Positions 25,737 to 32,977 of a stretch of 32,977 nucleotides of DNA are shown here, piece by piece. Both the position numbers and the translations under genes were made by a program. Source of the DNA: Pseudomonadales bacterium (GTDB taxonomy: Bacteria > Pseudomonadota > Gammaproteobacteria > Pseudomonadales > Azotimanducaceae); contig JAHRVQ010000070.1 in the NCBI GenBank assembly GCA_019090615.1, positions 1 to 32,977 on the forward strand, given 5' to 3'. The first letter of the stretch is position 1; every line of letters starts with the position of its first letter. A model generated the notes under the pieces. It searched no databases. It had not been told where the DNA came from and saw only the letters and a list, made by a program, of their open reading frames with translations.

Positions 25737-28700
25737 CTAACTTGCCAGCTTTTGCCATTGTTTTTCAAGCCGCTTGGCAGAAACGGGCAAACTGGTTTTT
25801 AATCGCTGTGCAAATAGCGAAACCCGCAACTCTTCTATCATCCACCGAAAATGCGAATTCTCCCCGGTTAGATCAACATAACCCGCAGAGCCAATTTCGA
25901 GCCGCTGCCAAAAATCAGCAATGATTTCTGCAGACAGCCTGTCCTTAGTAAAATTTGCCGGCATTTTTTCCATTCGATGATCAATTGCCTGCAAAAACCG
26001 AGGATAATGTTTCAACCATTCAAACGGCACCCGCGTGATAAAACGTCCACCCAGTAGCTGATGCATTTGCCCCTGAATATCTTTATACGAAACTTTGCTT
26101 GCCTCAGTTCGGCGATTTTTTAAACTGTCTTCGATTAGCAAGGTACGTTTTAATATATCCTTTAACAAATCTGCCACCTGGTTCATGTGGCTCACCAGGT
26201 GCTTTTTCATCTGTAATCTTTGCTGGAATTCCTCTGCATTAGCAACCATTGTCTTGCCATCGATAGATTCGATAAATGTATACCTAAAAATAGCCGCCAC
26301 AAGATCGTCTAAAAGCTCCTGCCGAGACCCTCTGGTTGCATAAAACAGGGCAAACTTATCAAACCCTGGAATATTTTTTTCGATATACTTTTTTTCCTCG
26401 GCCAGATTACAAATAATTAGTCTTAACAGTCCTTGACGGGAACTTAACTGAGCATCAGAATCATTGTCCAATATTTTTATAGAGACACTGTCCTGCTTAT
26501 CAATCAGGGCAGGATAGCCCTTCAAAGTTATTCCGGCCTGTTCAAATTCAATCTTTTCGGGTAGATCGCCAAAATTCCATTCGGTCAATCCCTGTTGCTC
26601 CAACGAATGTCCTGGTCTGCGATTGAATTCTGCACTGACCTGCTCTTCAAACTGATCCACCAGGGCAGATAAATTCCTTCCGGTTGCAATCACCTGACCT
26701 TTTTCATCGAGAACTTTAATGTTCATATGTAAATGCTGATCAATTGAGCCCAGATTAAAATCTCCGGCAGTCACTTTAATACCGCTTATTCTGAACAGCT
26801 TTTCGGCCAGAACACTGCTAAGTTCTCGGCCATCAAAACTTAATTGAGGGGCAACTTTTGCGGCATAATCAGGTGCCGGAACAAACCGTTTTCGGAGCGC
26901 TTTAGGTAACGATTTTATCAACGCCAAACACTTTTCTTCTAATAACCCAGGTATTACCCAATCAAGCTGCGCCCGCGATACCTGACGTAGTATGGCAAGC
27001 GGTACATTCAAACTGACGCCGTCATGTTCATGCTGCGGATCAAAATGATAATCTAGTTTAAGTCGCGTATCTGCCATATTGAGATTACTGGGATATAGCG
27101 TCTCAGACAAATCCGGCTGCTGCTTCATCAGCGTATCCTGACTCAAAAACAGCAATTTTGGTCCGGCAACTTCCGCTTTGTTCCTAAAGGCTTCAAGGGA
27201 TTTTTGACTGGCAACATCTTCTGGCAGTTGCGCGTCATAAAAACGATAAACAGCGTAAGGTTCAACCAAAATATCTCTTTTCCGAGATTTCGATTCCAGC
27301 GTTTCAATATCTGCTACCAGGGCACAGTTTTGAATATAAAAATCCGCCTTTGATATTAGTTGTTGCTCAACCAGAGCTGACTGGATAAACAATTGCCGCG
27401 CCTTAGCTCGATCTACCTGCGCATAATCAACCGGGCGTTTATTAATAATTACCACACCATATAAAATGACTTCTTCATAAGCCATAACCTGACCCCTGTC
27501 GGGGTCAAAATGCGCTTCATGATAATTCCGCTTGACCAGGTGCCTGGCCAATGGTTCTATCCAGTCACTATCAATTTGGGCTACCATACGACCAAACAAG
27601 CGGCTGGTCTCCACCAGCTCAAATGACACCAACCAACGGGGCTTACGCTTAAATTGCGACGAACCAGGAAAAATAAAAAACTTCCGGTTTCGCGCGCCAA
27701 GATATTCGTTATCGTTGGTTTTTTGACCAATATTACCTAATAAACCCGTAAGCAATGCACCATGTATCTGCGCATAATTCGCCTCCTGGGTATTTTCTTT
27801 TAACTTTATTTGCTGACATAGCTGCTGTAGCTGCCGACGGTTTTCTCGCCATTCACGAAAACGAATATAGGAAATGAAATGACTACGACAAAATTTTCGA
27901 AACTGGCTATTAGTTAAGTTTTTCTGGTTCAAAGTCAGGTTTTGCCAAAGGTTAAGCAAGGCCATAAAATCGGATTGTTCATGGTTATGTTGACTATGTT
28001 TTTGATCTGCGGCCTGTTGCTGTTCATAGGGACGCTCTCTTGGGTCCTGCAGCGCCAGAACACTTGTTATGGTCAGCATTTCCTTTAGACAGCCCTGCTG
28101 ACCTGCAGCAAGAATCATCCTCGCCAGTTTTAGATCTATGGCCAGGCGGGATATGTTTTTTCCAGTCCGAGTGATTTTTTTATGCTCATTAACCGCCTGT
28201 AGTTCAGCTAAAAGATGATAACCATCATTTATTTGACGCTGCTCCGGTTTTTCAACAAAAGGAAATTGCGCCACATCGCCCAATTGCAGATTAAGCATCT
28301 GTAAAATAACCGCCGCTAGATTAGTACGCAAAATTTCTGGTGCGGTAAATTCGGGCCTGGAGAGAAAATCTTCTTCGGCATACAGTCGATAACAAACCCC
28401 TGCGCTAACTCTGCCACAACGTCCTTTGCGCTGATCTGCACTGGCCCTTGAAATCGGCTCAACAGGCAACTGCTGAACTTTTGAACGAATACTATAACGA
28501 GAGATACGGGCTAACCCTGGATCAATCACATATCGAATACCGGGCACGGTTAACGATGTCTCTGCAACATTGGTTGCCAGCACAACACGCTGTTTATGCC
28601 GATTGCGTTGTTGAAACACGCGATTTTGCTCCGCCACACTTAAGCGCGAATACAACGGCAGGGTATCAAATTGCTGCAGGTTAGATTTGCGAATAAGCTC

Positions 28701-29651
28701 TGCCAGTTCACGTATCTCTCGTTCACCCGGCAAGAACACCAGAACGTCGTTCTGATGTGGCATTTTGCCAGCGGCAGCTTTTTCGCGGCTGGCAATTTCA
28801 TATAAGGTCTCCACCACGCCCTGTAGCACCAGGTTATCAGAATCATCAGTTCGGCTACCTGTTGCAAGCGGTCTATATTCTACATCAACTGGGAACGTTC
28901 GGCCCGATACCTCAACAATCGGCGCATTATCAAAATGTTCTGAAAAGCGCTGCAAATCAATGGTAGCTGATGTAATCAATACTTTTAGATCCGGACGTCT
29001 GGGCAAAATACGTTTAAGATAGCCGAGTAAAAAATCAATATTCAGACTTCGCTCGTGGGCCTCATCGATAATTAGCGTGTCATACTGTTCAAGAAACCGG
29101 TCGTTTTGGGTCTCTGCCAACAAAATACCATCAGTCATTACTTTGATATGTGTATGAGCTGTGGTTTTATCCGTAAATCGGACCTGATAACCCACACTTT
29201 CACCAAAGGGTACCTGCAACTCTTCAGCAATACGTTGCGCTACTGTGCGAGCAGCAATTCTGCGTGGCTGCGTATGACCAATGACACCAAAAATACCTCG
29301 CCCCAGTGCCAGGCATATTTTAGGTAGCTGGGTAGTTTTACCTGAACCAGTCTCACCAGCAATAATCACCACCTGGTTTTGACTAATTGTTTGTTTTAAA
29401 TCATCCAGTCTTTGGCTGACCGGCAACTGGGCTGGAAATTCAGGAACCGGCAATTTTTCTGCGCGGGTTTGCGCTAGCAGCAAAGATTTCTGAACTTTTA
29501 ACTCAAGGGCCGCATATTTTTTTTGCTGATGCGCCTGGTCAGTTGAATGCTTGCGTGCTGTAGCCAGTGCTTTTTGCAAACGGAACCGGTCCCGGATCAT
29601 GCAATGATCCAGACTACGCATTAATTCTGTATGTTTAACTTGATCCATCAC
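25737..29651 (-). CDS. hrpA: ATP-dependent RNA helicase HrpA (DEAH box)
   Basis: A complete 1304-residue DEAH-box helicase, the full length of E. coli-type HrpA. Motif I is GETGSGKT (99-106), motif II DEAH (196-199) in LIIDEAHERSLN, motif III SAT (228-230) and motif VI QRKGRCGRVSAG. The helicase-associated and OB-like parts follow, then a long C-terminal region of the DUF3418 type (SYKDIQGQMHQLLGGRF, HYPRFLQAIDHRMEKMP) that marks HrpA rather than HrpB. The known role is unwinding mRNA and rescuing stalled or collided ribosomes. Two ATG codons are adjacent at the start. It has no operon partner: 618 bp separate it from the gene upstream, and mlaA lies 309 bp downstream on the same strand. Confidence 0.97.
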   Translation of the reverse strand: MMDQVKHTELMRSLDHCMIRDRFRLQKALATARKHSTDQAHQQKKYAALELKVQKSLLLAQTRAEKLPVPEFPAQLPVSQRLDDLKQTISQNQVVIIAGETGSGKTTQLPKICLALGRGIFGVIGHTQPRRIAARTVAQRIAEELQVPFGESVGYQVRFTDKTTAHTHIKVMTDGILLAETQNDRFLEQYDTLIIDEAHERSLNIDFLLGYLKRILPRRPDLKVLITSATIDLQRFSEHFDNAPIVEVSGRTFPVDVEYRPLATGSRTDDSDNLVLQGVVETLYEIASREKAAAGKMPHQNDVLVFLPGEREIRELAELIRKSNLQQFDTLPLYSRLSVAEQNRVFQQRNRHKQRVVLATNVAETSLTVPGIRYVIDPGLARISRYSIRSKVQQLPVEPISRASADQRKGRCGRVSAGVCYRLYAEEDFLSRPEFTAPEILRTNLAAVILQMLNLQLGDVAQFPFVEKPEQRQINDGYHLLAELQAVNEHKKITRTGKNISRLAIDLKLARMILAAGQQGCLKEMLTITSVLALQDPRERPYEQQQAADQKHSQHNHEQSDFMALLNLWQNLTLNQKNLTNSQFRKFCRSHFISYIRFREWRENRRQLQQLCQQIKLKENTQEANYAQIHGALLTGLLGNIGQKTNDNEYLGARNRKFFIFPGSSQFKRKPRWLVSFELVETSRLFGRMVAQIDSDWIEPLARHLVKRNYHEAHFDPDRGQVMAYEEVILYGVVIINKRPVDYAQVDRAKARQLFIQSALVEQQLISKADFYIQNCALVADIETLESKSRKRDILVEPYAVYRFYDAQLPEDVASQKSLEAFRNKAEVAGPKLLFLSQDTLMKQQPDLSETLYPSNLNMADTRLKLDYHFDPQHEHDGVSLNVPLAILRQVSRAQLDWVIPGLLEEKCLALIKSLPKALRKRFVPAPDYAAKVAPQLSFDGRELSSVLAEKLFRISGIKVTAGDFNLGSIDQHLHMNIKVLDEKGQVIATGRNLSALVDQFEEQVSAEFNRRPGHSLEQQGLTEWNFGDLPEKIEFEQAGITLKGYPALIDKQDSVSIKILDNDSDAQLSSRQGLLRLIICNLAEEKKYIEKNIPGFDKFALFYATRGSRQELLDDLVAAIFRYTFIESIDGKTMVANAEEFQQRLQMKKHLVSHMNQVADLLKDILKRTLLIEDSLKNRRTEASKVSYKDIQGQMHQLLGGRFITRVPFEWLKHYPRFLQAIDHRMEKMPANFTKDRLSAEIIADFWQRLEIGSAGYVDLTGENSHFRWMIEELRVSLFAQRLKTSLPVSAKRLEKQWQKLAS

Positions 29652-29750
29652 TGCTGCCTACTACTTTTCCTGGTGGACCGCCTCTGACTATTCGGCGTTT
29701 TATTCGCAGGGAATGATTGATTCACAGGGAATAGTGACAATGACTAGACC

Positions 29751-29778
29751 AAAACGATTAGCCCAAAATGATTAGCCA
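29751..29778 (+). repeat. 14-bp tandem repeat, two copies
   Basis: AAAACGATTAGCCC (29751-29764) is followed by AAAATGATTAGCCA (29765-29778). A more diverged third unit, AAGATTAACCC, lies shortly after. Confidence 0.75.
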
Positions 29779-29880
29779 GTAAAGAAAGATTAACCCAAAG
29801 AGATATCACCTGCAGACATGGACATCAATTTGATCGAAGGCTCAGCCATTTAGTCGAACAAATGAAGATACTCTCTATCC

Positions 29881-29907
29881 GAACCGTCCGAACCATCCGA
29901 ACCATCC
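29881..29907 (+). repeat. 9-bp tandem repeat, three copies
   Basis: GAACCGTCC is followed by two copies of GAACCATCC, covering 29881-29907, with a partial unit on each side. Confidence 0.9.
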
Positions 29908-30059
29908 GATTCTTAAAAGCTATCTGCCATACTATTAAAGCTATCACATTAATCAGCCATTATTGAGCGCCTAATCGCATTTTAATTGGAATGATTAACT
30001 ACAAAATGATCGCAATTCGGTATGAGCAGCCAGCGGGTAAAACACTACACTAAACACTA

Positions 30060-30115
30060 ACCCAATGAGTATGCAGTACATTGGGTCAGGGGGTGAATTT
30101 TGCAGTATCACCTCC
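30060..30115 (+). ncRNA. Twin-hairpin element, candidate structured RNA
   Basis: Hairpin 1 (30060-30086) pairs ACCCAATG with CATTGGGT around the 11-nt loop AGTATGCAGTA. After two bases, hairpin 2 (30089-30115) pairs GGGGGTGA with TCACCTCC (one G-U pair) around the 11-nt loop ATTTTGCAGTA. Stem length, loop length and the loop 3' half TGCAGTA agree, but the stem sequences are unrelated. Conserved loops on changed stems suggest a folded RNA or a protein-binding site. On the plus strand a terminator-like hairpin with a T tract follows at 30222-30250, so a transcript of about 200 nt is possible. No clear promoter was found, and the strand is inferred. Confidence 0.35.
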
Positions 30116-30182
30116 GCCTTCATTAATCTGGCTATTGCCACGATCTATTGAATTGAACTAAATCAACGCACTAAATAACAAT

Positions 30183-30224
30183 ATCGTAATAACAACATCG
30201 TAATAACAACATCGTAATAACAAC
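30183..30224 (+). repeat. 14-bp tandem repeat, three perfect copies
   Basis: ATCGTAATAACAAC occurs at 30183-30196, 30197-30210 and 30211-30224 without change. A degenerate partial copy precedes it. The array runs straight into the terminator hairpin and supplies its first bases. Confidence 0.95.
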
Positions 30225-30250
30225 AACGCCAGACTAGGCCTGGCGTTGTT
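30222..30250. terminator. Strong hairpin terminator, probably bidirectional
   Basis: A perfect 11-bp stem AACAACGCCAG/CTGGCGTTGTT encloses the 7-nt loop ACTAGGC. On the plus strand TTTTAT completes an intrinsic terminator. On the minus strand it lies 20 bp after the VWA gene stop, with the less regular tail GTTGTTATT, and probably ends the moxR-coxE transcript. Confidence 0.8.
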
Positions 30251-30269
30251 TTATCTCCTTGACCCAACC

Positions 30270-31439
30270 TTATTTAGTCAGATAAGTCATCCCATCCTCT
30301 ATACCTCGGATGGTCAGTGGAAACATTTGCTCGTCAACTAATTTTTTCGTCAAAGCCACAGAGTTTGAATATTCCCATGTGTCCAGCGGTGTCGGGTTAA
30401 TCCATATGCACTTATCAAAAGTATCCTTGATTCGCTGCATCCAGATTGCACCTGCTTCTTCGTTCCAATGCTCTACACTGCCGCCCGCATGAGTAATTTC
30501 ATAAGGCGCCATAGTCGCGTCACCAACAAATATCACCTTATAATCATGGGTATATTTATGCAGGATATCGTACATTTCAATCCGCTCATTCATACGCCGA
30601 TTATGCTCTTTCCAAATACCATCATAGACAAAGTTATGAAAATAGTAGGTTTCAAGGTGTTTAAACTCAGACCGTGCGGCAGAAAATAGCTCTTCGCATA
30701 CTTTCACGTGAGCATCCATCGAACCACCATTATCAAGTAACAACAGCACCTTTACGGTATTTCGTCGCTCAGGCCGCATGATAATATCAAGCATGCCGCC
30801 ATTTTTTGCGGTTTTGCTAATGGTATGGTTAATGTCCAACTCGTCATCGGCACCCGTTCGGGCTAACTTTCTCAAGCGCCGCAGGGAAATCTTCATACCG
30901 CGAGTACCCAGCTCTATATTGTCATCATAGGCTTTGTAATCGCGCTTATCCCAGCTTCGCTTACCGCGTTTTTTCTTACCCTTGCGCTCGCCATCCTTGC
31001 CCTTACCATTTTCTCCTTTGCCTTCTTTATCTTTGTCTTTACCTTCGCCTTTTTTACCTTTTTCTTCAGCGCGGGCAGCTTCTTCGACCTGTTTTTTGAA
31101 CTCCTCTATCAGTTTTTCAAGACCGCCCAGTGACTTGATCTTCTCAAGCTCTTCAGCTGTTAATGTCTTTTCAAATTCACGGCGAAGAAATTCATCAGGG
31201 ATCATAGAAGCAATCATTGAAGATAAGTCTTCAAGGCCCTTAAAATAGGTACTAAAGGCCTGGTCAAATTTATCATAATGGCGCTCATCTTTTACTAGCG
31301 CCATCCTGCTCATATAATAAAAATCATCTATATCTGCATACACTAGCCGGGACTTTAAAACATCCATCAAATGTAGCAATTCTGTAATCGATACTGGAAT
31401 CCTCGCTTTTTTTAGCGAGAGAAAAAAGTTGATTAGCAT
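30270..31439 (-). CDS. VWA-domain CoxE-like protein
   Basis: A complete 389-residue protein. The N-terminal helical part (MLINFFLSLKKARIPVSITE) is typical of CoxE-like proteins. A Lys/Glu/Gly-rich, highly charged segment of about 60 residues (around 120-180) separates it from the C-terminal von Willebrand A domain. The metal-ion-dependent adhesion site begins LLLLDNGGSMDAHV, the DxGxS form, and FVGDATMAPYEI follows. Such proteins act with a MoxR AAA+ ATPase as a chaperone pair that activates or inserts metal into partner enzymes. The MoxR gene lies 26 nt upstream, and GAGG precedes this ATG. No CO dehydrogenase is nearby, so the client is unknown. A hairpin terminator follows the stop. Confidence 0.9.
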   Translation of the reverse strand: MLINFFLSLKKARIPVSITELLHLMDVLKSRLVYADIDDFYYMSRMALVKDERHYDKFDQAFSTYFKGLEDLSSMIASMIPDEFLRREFEKTLTAEELEKIKSLGGLEKLIEEFKKQVEEAARAEEKGKKGEGKDKDKEGKGENGKGKDGERKGKKKRGKRSWDKRDYKAYDDNIELGTRGMKISLRRLRKLARTGADDELDINHTISKTAKNGGMLDIIMRPERRNTVKVLLLLDNGGSMDAHVKVCEELFSAARSEFKHLETYYFHNFVYDGIWKEHNRRMNERIEMYDILHKYTHDYKVIFVGDATMAPYEITHAGGSVEHWNEEAGAIWMQRIKDTFDKCIWINPTPLDTWEYSNSVALTKKLVDEQMFPLTIRGIEDGMTYLTK

Positions 31440-31465
31440 TTATCTAACCTCACTATTTATCTAAC

Positions 31466-32329
31466 TCACTTAGAGCCGCTAGTTCCACTGCTTTGTCTTC
31501 TGTTCATAAACGCCAGGCGCTCAAGCAACTGAACGTCCTGCTCGTTTTTAACCAATGCTCCATATAATGGCGGGATGGCTTTTGACGTATCGCGGTTTTT
31601 CAGAATTTCATCAGGAATATCATCTGCCATCAGCAGTTTCAGCCAGTCAATCAATTCTGAAGTAGATGGCTTCTTCTTCAAACCAGGCACCTTACGGACA
31701 TCAAAGAATATTTCCATTGCCTCTTTAACCAGATCTTCTTTAATGTTGGGATAATGAACCGCAACAATTTCCTTCATGGTGTCACGATCTGGGAACTGGA
31801 TATAATGGAAAAAACAACGACGCAAGAAAGCATCTGGGAGTTCTTTTTCGTTGTTACTGGTAATTAAAATAATGGGCCGGTGTTTCGCCTCAATGGTTTC
31901 ACCTGTTTCGTAGACATCAAACTTCATCTTGTCTAATTCAAGCAGCAAGTCATTAGGGAATTCAATATCTGCTTTATCGATTTCATCAATCAGCAAGACA
32001 ACCTTTTTTTCTGACGTAAAGGCCTCCCAAAGCTTACCTTTATCAATATAATTACGTATATCATGTACCTTCTCGTCGCCCAACTGGGAATCTCGGAGGC
32101 GTGATACCGCATCATATTCATACAAACCCTGCTGGGCTTTAGTGGTGGATTTAACGTGCCAGGAAATTAATTCCATACCTAGAGATTCAGCAATCTCTTC
32201 TGCCAACATGGTTTTACCTGTGCCTGGCTCACCCTTGATAAGCAATGGCCGTTCAAGGGTTACAGTAGCGTTAACAGCCATCTGCAACTCTTCTGTCGCT
32301 ATATATGTACTTGTACTGGAAAATTTCAT
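31466..32329 (-). CDS. MoxR-family AAA+ ATPase
   Basis: A complete 287-residue AAA+ ATPase. Walker A is GEPGTGKT (33-40) and Walker B VLLIDEID (111-118, with D115 and E116). Sensor 1 lies in ILITSNNEKELPDAF and the arginine finger in FLRRCFFHYIQFPD. The C-terminal lid contains KKKPSTSELIDWLKLL, a hallmark of the CoxD/MoxR branch that pairs with VWA proteins. It should work as a hexamer with the adjoining VWA protein to remodel or metallate a client. No clear ribosome binding site lies before the ATG. Two hairpins (32355-32371 and 32411-32431) sit in the upstream region. Confidence 0.93.
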   Translation of the reverse strand: MKFSSTSTYIATEELQMAVNATVTLERPLLIKGEPGTGKTMLAEEIAESLGMELISWHVKSTTKAQQGLYEYDAVSRLRDSQLGDEKVHDIRNYIDKGKLWEAFTSEKKVVLLIDEIDKADIEFPNDLLLELDKMKFDVYETGETIEAKHRPIILITSNNEKELPDAFLRRCFFHYIQFPDRDTMKEIVAVHYPNIKEDLVKEAMEIFFDVRKVPGLKKKPSTSELIDWLKLLMADDIPDEILKNRDTSKAIPPLYGALVKNEQDVQLLERLAFMNRRQSSGTSGSK

Positions 32330-32682
32330 AATTATCTAACAACCGTTATTTACAAGCTCGTTTACCGAGCTAAGGAATAGAACCGTAGGAAAAACTCCCC
32401 GTACTTTAATTTGCTGAGCCTTACTTAGCAAGACCAGTTAAAGCAGTTATACGAATTGTTGATGCCGATCATTCATATAACTTATAAAGATACTTTGAAT
32501 TAATGCGTATCACGACTAAACAGGCAGGGGAATTAAACGCCGTATTTTAGGCGGGTAACAACAGGCTATGGTGCACGTTGCATCGCGCTTGAACAGCGCC
32601 CAAAAACATTTAGAGGCTGTTAATAGCCATCAACAGCAACGACCCACTTAAAACACAAGTTTTAACCACGTGGAATACTTCA
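32330..32682. other. Intergenic region upstream of moxR with two hairpins
   Basis: A 353-bp gap between the acidic repeat protein and moxR, both read leftward. A perfect 6-bp hairpin, AGCTCG-TTTAC-CGAGCT, lies at 32355-32371, and a 7-bp one with a G-U pair, TTGCTGA-GCCTTAC-TTAGCAA, at 32411-32431. On the minus strand both would be in the moxR leader or end the transcript of the upstream gene. No T tract makes either a clear terminator, and no gene is visible. Confidence 0.5.
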
Positions 32683-32976
32683 CTAGGCTTCGGGCCCGGC
32701 AGCACCTTTTTCAATATCAGCCTGAATTTCGTTGATTAAACTGTCTGGGTCAAATTCAACCTCTGTATCAACCGTGGCAGCATCAGCGTCAGCGTCAGCC
32801 TGGATATCATCAATTAAACTGTCTGGATCAAATTCAGCCTCCGTATCAGCCACATCACCATCAGCCTGGATATCATCAATCAAACTGTCTGGATCAAATT
32901 CAGCCTCCGTATCAGCCACATCACCGTCGGCCTGGATATCATCAATTAAACTGTCTGGATCAACTTCAGCCTCTGT
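32683..32976 (-). CDS. C-terminal end of an acidic tandem-repeat protein (5' end off contig)
   Basis: The frame is open from the contig edge to the TAG at 32683-32685, giving at least 97 residues without a start; a GTG at 32917-32919 is internal to a repeat and is not a believable start. The sequence is four repeats built on DTEAEFDPDSLIDDIQAD. The first two full units are 22 residues (66 bp) and nearly identical in DNA. The next is 26 residues, stretched by ADADAATV, and the last is diverged (DSLINEIQADIEKGAAGPEA). Each unit is strongly acidic with one hydrophobic LI-x-x-IQ patch, suggesting a disordered tail with repeated binding motifs. I recognise no family. It lies 353 bp upstream of moxR on the same strand. 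Confidence 0.75.
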   Translation of the reverse strand, partial: TEAEVDPDSLIDDIQADGDVADTEAEFDPDSLIDDIQADGDVADTEAEFDPDSLIDDIQADADADAATVDTEVEFDPDSLINEIQADIEKGAAGPEA

Positions 32977-32977
32977 A

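Larger units (their letters stand above)
29652..30269. other. 618-bp intergenic region with repeats, twin hairpins and a terminator
   Basis: The largest gene-free stretch in the window, lying between the coxE-like gene and hrpA, both read leftward. It contains two or three small tandem repeats on the hrpA side, a pair of matched hairpins (30060-30115), a 14-bp triple repeat (30183-30224) and a strong hairpin (30222-30250). No protein-like frame is visible. The hrpA promoter should lie here but I cannot place it. Confidence 0.6.

Overview
The window looks like an assembled contig from a gammaproteobacterium, probably an aquatic one. DusA and HrpA are of full gammaproteobacterial type, there is an HsbR/HsbA-like phosphatase and STAS pair, an MlaA of the kind without a lipobox, and several hybrid histidine kinases. 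The marine guess rests on the arsenosugar-type ArsS pair and the CaiB/BaiF and TauD genes; it is inference. The first 45 bases are not biological. They are the end of an Illumina P5 primer, an i5 index and the Nextera transposase sequence, so the left edge is untrimmed adapter. The right edge stops inside a tandem-repeat gene, a usual place for an assembly to break.

Layout, left to right. Minus strand: truncated family 2 glycosyltransferase, ArsS radical SAM enzyme and a CoA-binding protein (46-2396). Plus strand: TauD-type dioxygenase (2743-3618). Minus: tRNA-Arg(CCT). Plus: a trimeric autotransporter adhesin with a very regular head (4338-6260), a small exported protein, an alpha/beta hydrolase and a double-length CaiB/BaiF CoA-transferase (to 10448). 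Plus: a signalling operon made of a soluble hybrid kinase with five HAMP-like repeats, a GAF domain and three receivers, followed by CheR and stand-alone CheB (10768-16016). Converging on it is a second, membrane-bound hybrid kinase (16021-19143). Plus: a CXXCH protein with an outer-membrane barrel protein, then dusA and a TerB-like protein. Minus: SpoIIE-type phosphatase and STAS protein, MlaA, HrpA, a CoxE-type VWA protein with its MoxR ATPase, and an acidic repeat protein cut by the edge.

The most coherent system is 10768-16016. A kinase without membrane segments is cotranscribed with a receptor methyltransferase and methylesterase, and no CheA, CheW or chemoreceptor gene is in view. This suggests adaptation-type methylation serving a hybrid kinase instead of a chemotaxis array.

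Two non-coding signals stand out. First, many intergenic gaps carry short direct tandem repeats (9-19 bp, 2-6 copies), each of different sequence, and a few similar repeats lie in coding linkers. This looks like a genome-wide tendency to local duplication. Second, 30060-30115 holds two adjacent hairpins of identical geometry (8-bp stem, 11-nt loop). Their stems differ but their loops share the end TGCAGTA, and a strong terminator-like hairpin follows on the plus strand. This is the best candidate here for an undescribed structured RNA.
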